A stretch of DNA of 21,094 nucleotides from CAZQLW01 sp964639875 (lineage in GTDB: Archaea; Nanobdellota; Nanobdellia; Woesearchaeales; GW2011-AR9). Under the pieces are notes generated by a model, which saw only the letters and a program-made list of their open reading frames with translations, did no database searches and was not told the origin of the DNA. How positions within the stretch are numbered: position 1 is the stretch's first letter; every line of letters starts with the position of its first letter. The position numbers and the translations under genes were made by a program. Positions 21,022 to 21,094 of the stretch are shown in pieces. Location: contig CAZXEM010000010.1 in the NCBI GenBank assembly GCA_964639875.1, positions 1-21,094 of the forward strand, read 5' to 3'.

Positions 21022-21037
21022 TTTCTATATCTTGTGT
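21022..21037. promoter_or_regulatory. NrdR box 2
   Basis: TTTCTATATCTTGTGT agrees with the same consensus at 12 of 16 positions by my count. It is 30 bases from box 1, start to start, close to three helical turns, as in the usual tandem pair. A TATA-like AATAAAAAT lies between the boxes on the nrdR strand. Confidence 0.5.
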
Positions 21038-21054
21038 TTTCTATTTGTAGAAAA
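21037..21054. repeat. 7-bp inverted repeat TTTTCTA / TAGAAAA
   Basis: Perfect arms (21037-21043 and 21048-21054) with a 4-base spacer, adjacent to NrdR box 2 and just upstream of the plus-strand TATA box. Possibly a further operator for the divergent gene. Confidence 0.35.
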
Positions 21055-21062
21055 ATAATTGG

Positions 21063-21070
21063 TTTAAATA
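21063..21070 (+). promoter_or_regulatory. TATA box of a divergent gene leaving the window
   Basis: TTTAAATA centred about 25 bases before the ATG at 21092-21094, the leaderless spacing seen at several genes here. The same box sequence is used by the 202-aa/PhoH unit. Confidence 0.45.
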
Positions 21071-21091
21071 CTTTTTAGTGCTTTGGTATAT

Positions 21092-21094
21092 ATG
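21092..21094 (+). CDS. possible start codon of a plus-strand gene (partial)
   Basis: Only the ATG at the last three bases is visible. The call rests on the TATA box 25 bases upstream and the divergent layout with nrdR. Nothing can be said about the product. Confidence 0.3.

Noticed and set aside
1..21094. CRISPR array, tRNA or rRNA genes
   Set aside because: No regularly spaced direct repeats of array type, and no TPsiC-arm or cloverleaf-like or rRNA-like sequence was seen on either strand by eye; a covariance-model scan was not possible.

Overview
The window is AT-rich DNA that looks archaeal, most likely from a DPANN lineage (Woesearchaeota/Pacearchaeota-like). Many genes have an archaeal TATA box (TATATAAA or TTTAAATA type) about 25-30 bases before the start codon and no ribosome binding site, meaning near-leaderless transcripts. 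Other genes use GGAGG/GGTGAT Shine-Dalgarno sites. The gene set mixes archaeal-type proteins (Lrp-like double HTH regulator, PIN-PhoH, zinc-hook Rad50) with genes commoner in bacteria (NrdR, bacterial-type SerRS, DUF1385 membrane protein). The lineage is an inference; there is no rRNA here to confirm it.

Left part (1-5.7 kb) is accessory. It holds the tail of a coiled-coil protein, then a minus-strand series of small genes (61, 301, 112, 146 and 73 aa), nearly all with a spaced GGAG site. The series includes a beta-strand-rich exported-looking protein and a small lipoprotein-like protein. A double-HTH Lrp regulator, a 221-aa lipoprotein, a second copy (paralogue) of the small lipoprotein, and a 131-aa unknown follow. 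Beside the 221-aa gene lies a 36-base, frameshifted relic of the last codons of serS. It is in the same orientation as the intact serS end about 1.2 kb away, so the segment between may have been inserted at the 3' end of serS or arisen by duplication.

Middle part (5.7-12.9 kb) holds serS, a divergent 685-aa two-membrane-segment surface protein with cysteine repeats and a glutamate-rich tail, and a zinc-ribbon protein. The zinc-ribbon gene shares one symmetric TATA box with a divergent 163-aa gene. A DUF1385 membrane protein and a two-gene unit (unknown 202-aa protein plus PIN-PhoH ATPase) follow.

Right part (13-21 kb) is about DNA and nucleotides. It has an orphan Rad50-like ATPase divergent from an unusual tandem thymidine-kinase protein whose first kinase domain is degenerate. 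The DNA between them is rich in phased repeats and inverted repeats. A helical unknown follows, then an apparent operon nrdR - nrdJ - cobO: the repressor of ribonucleotide reductase, the B12-dependent reductase, and the enzyme that adenosylates the corrinoid it needs. Two NrdR-box-like palindromes lie before nrdR, between it and what looks like the start of another gene leaving the window.
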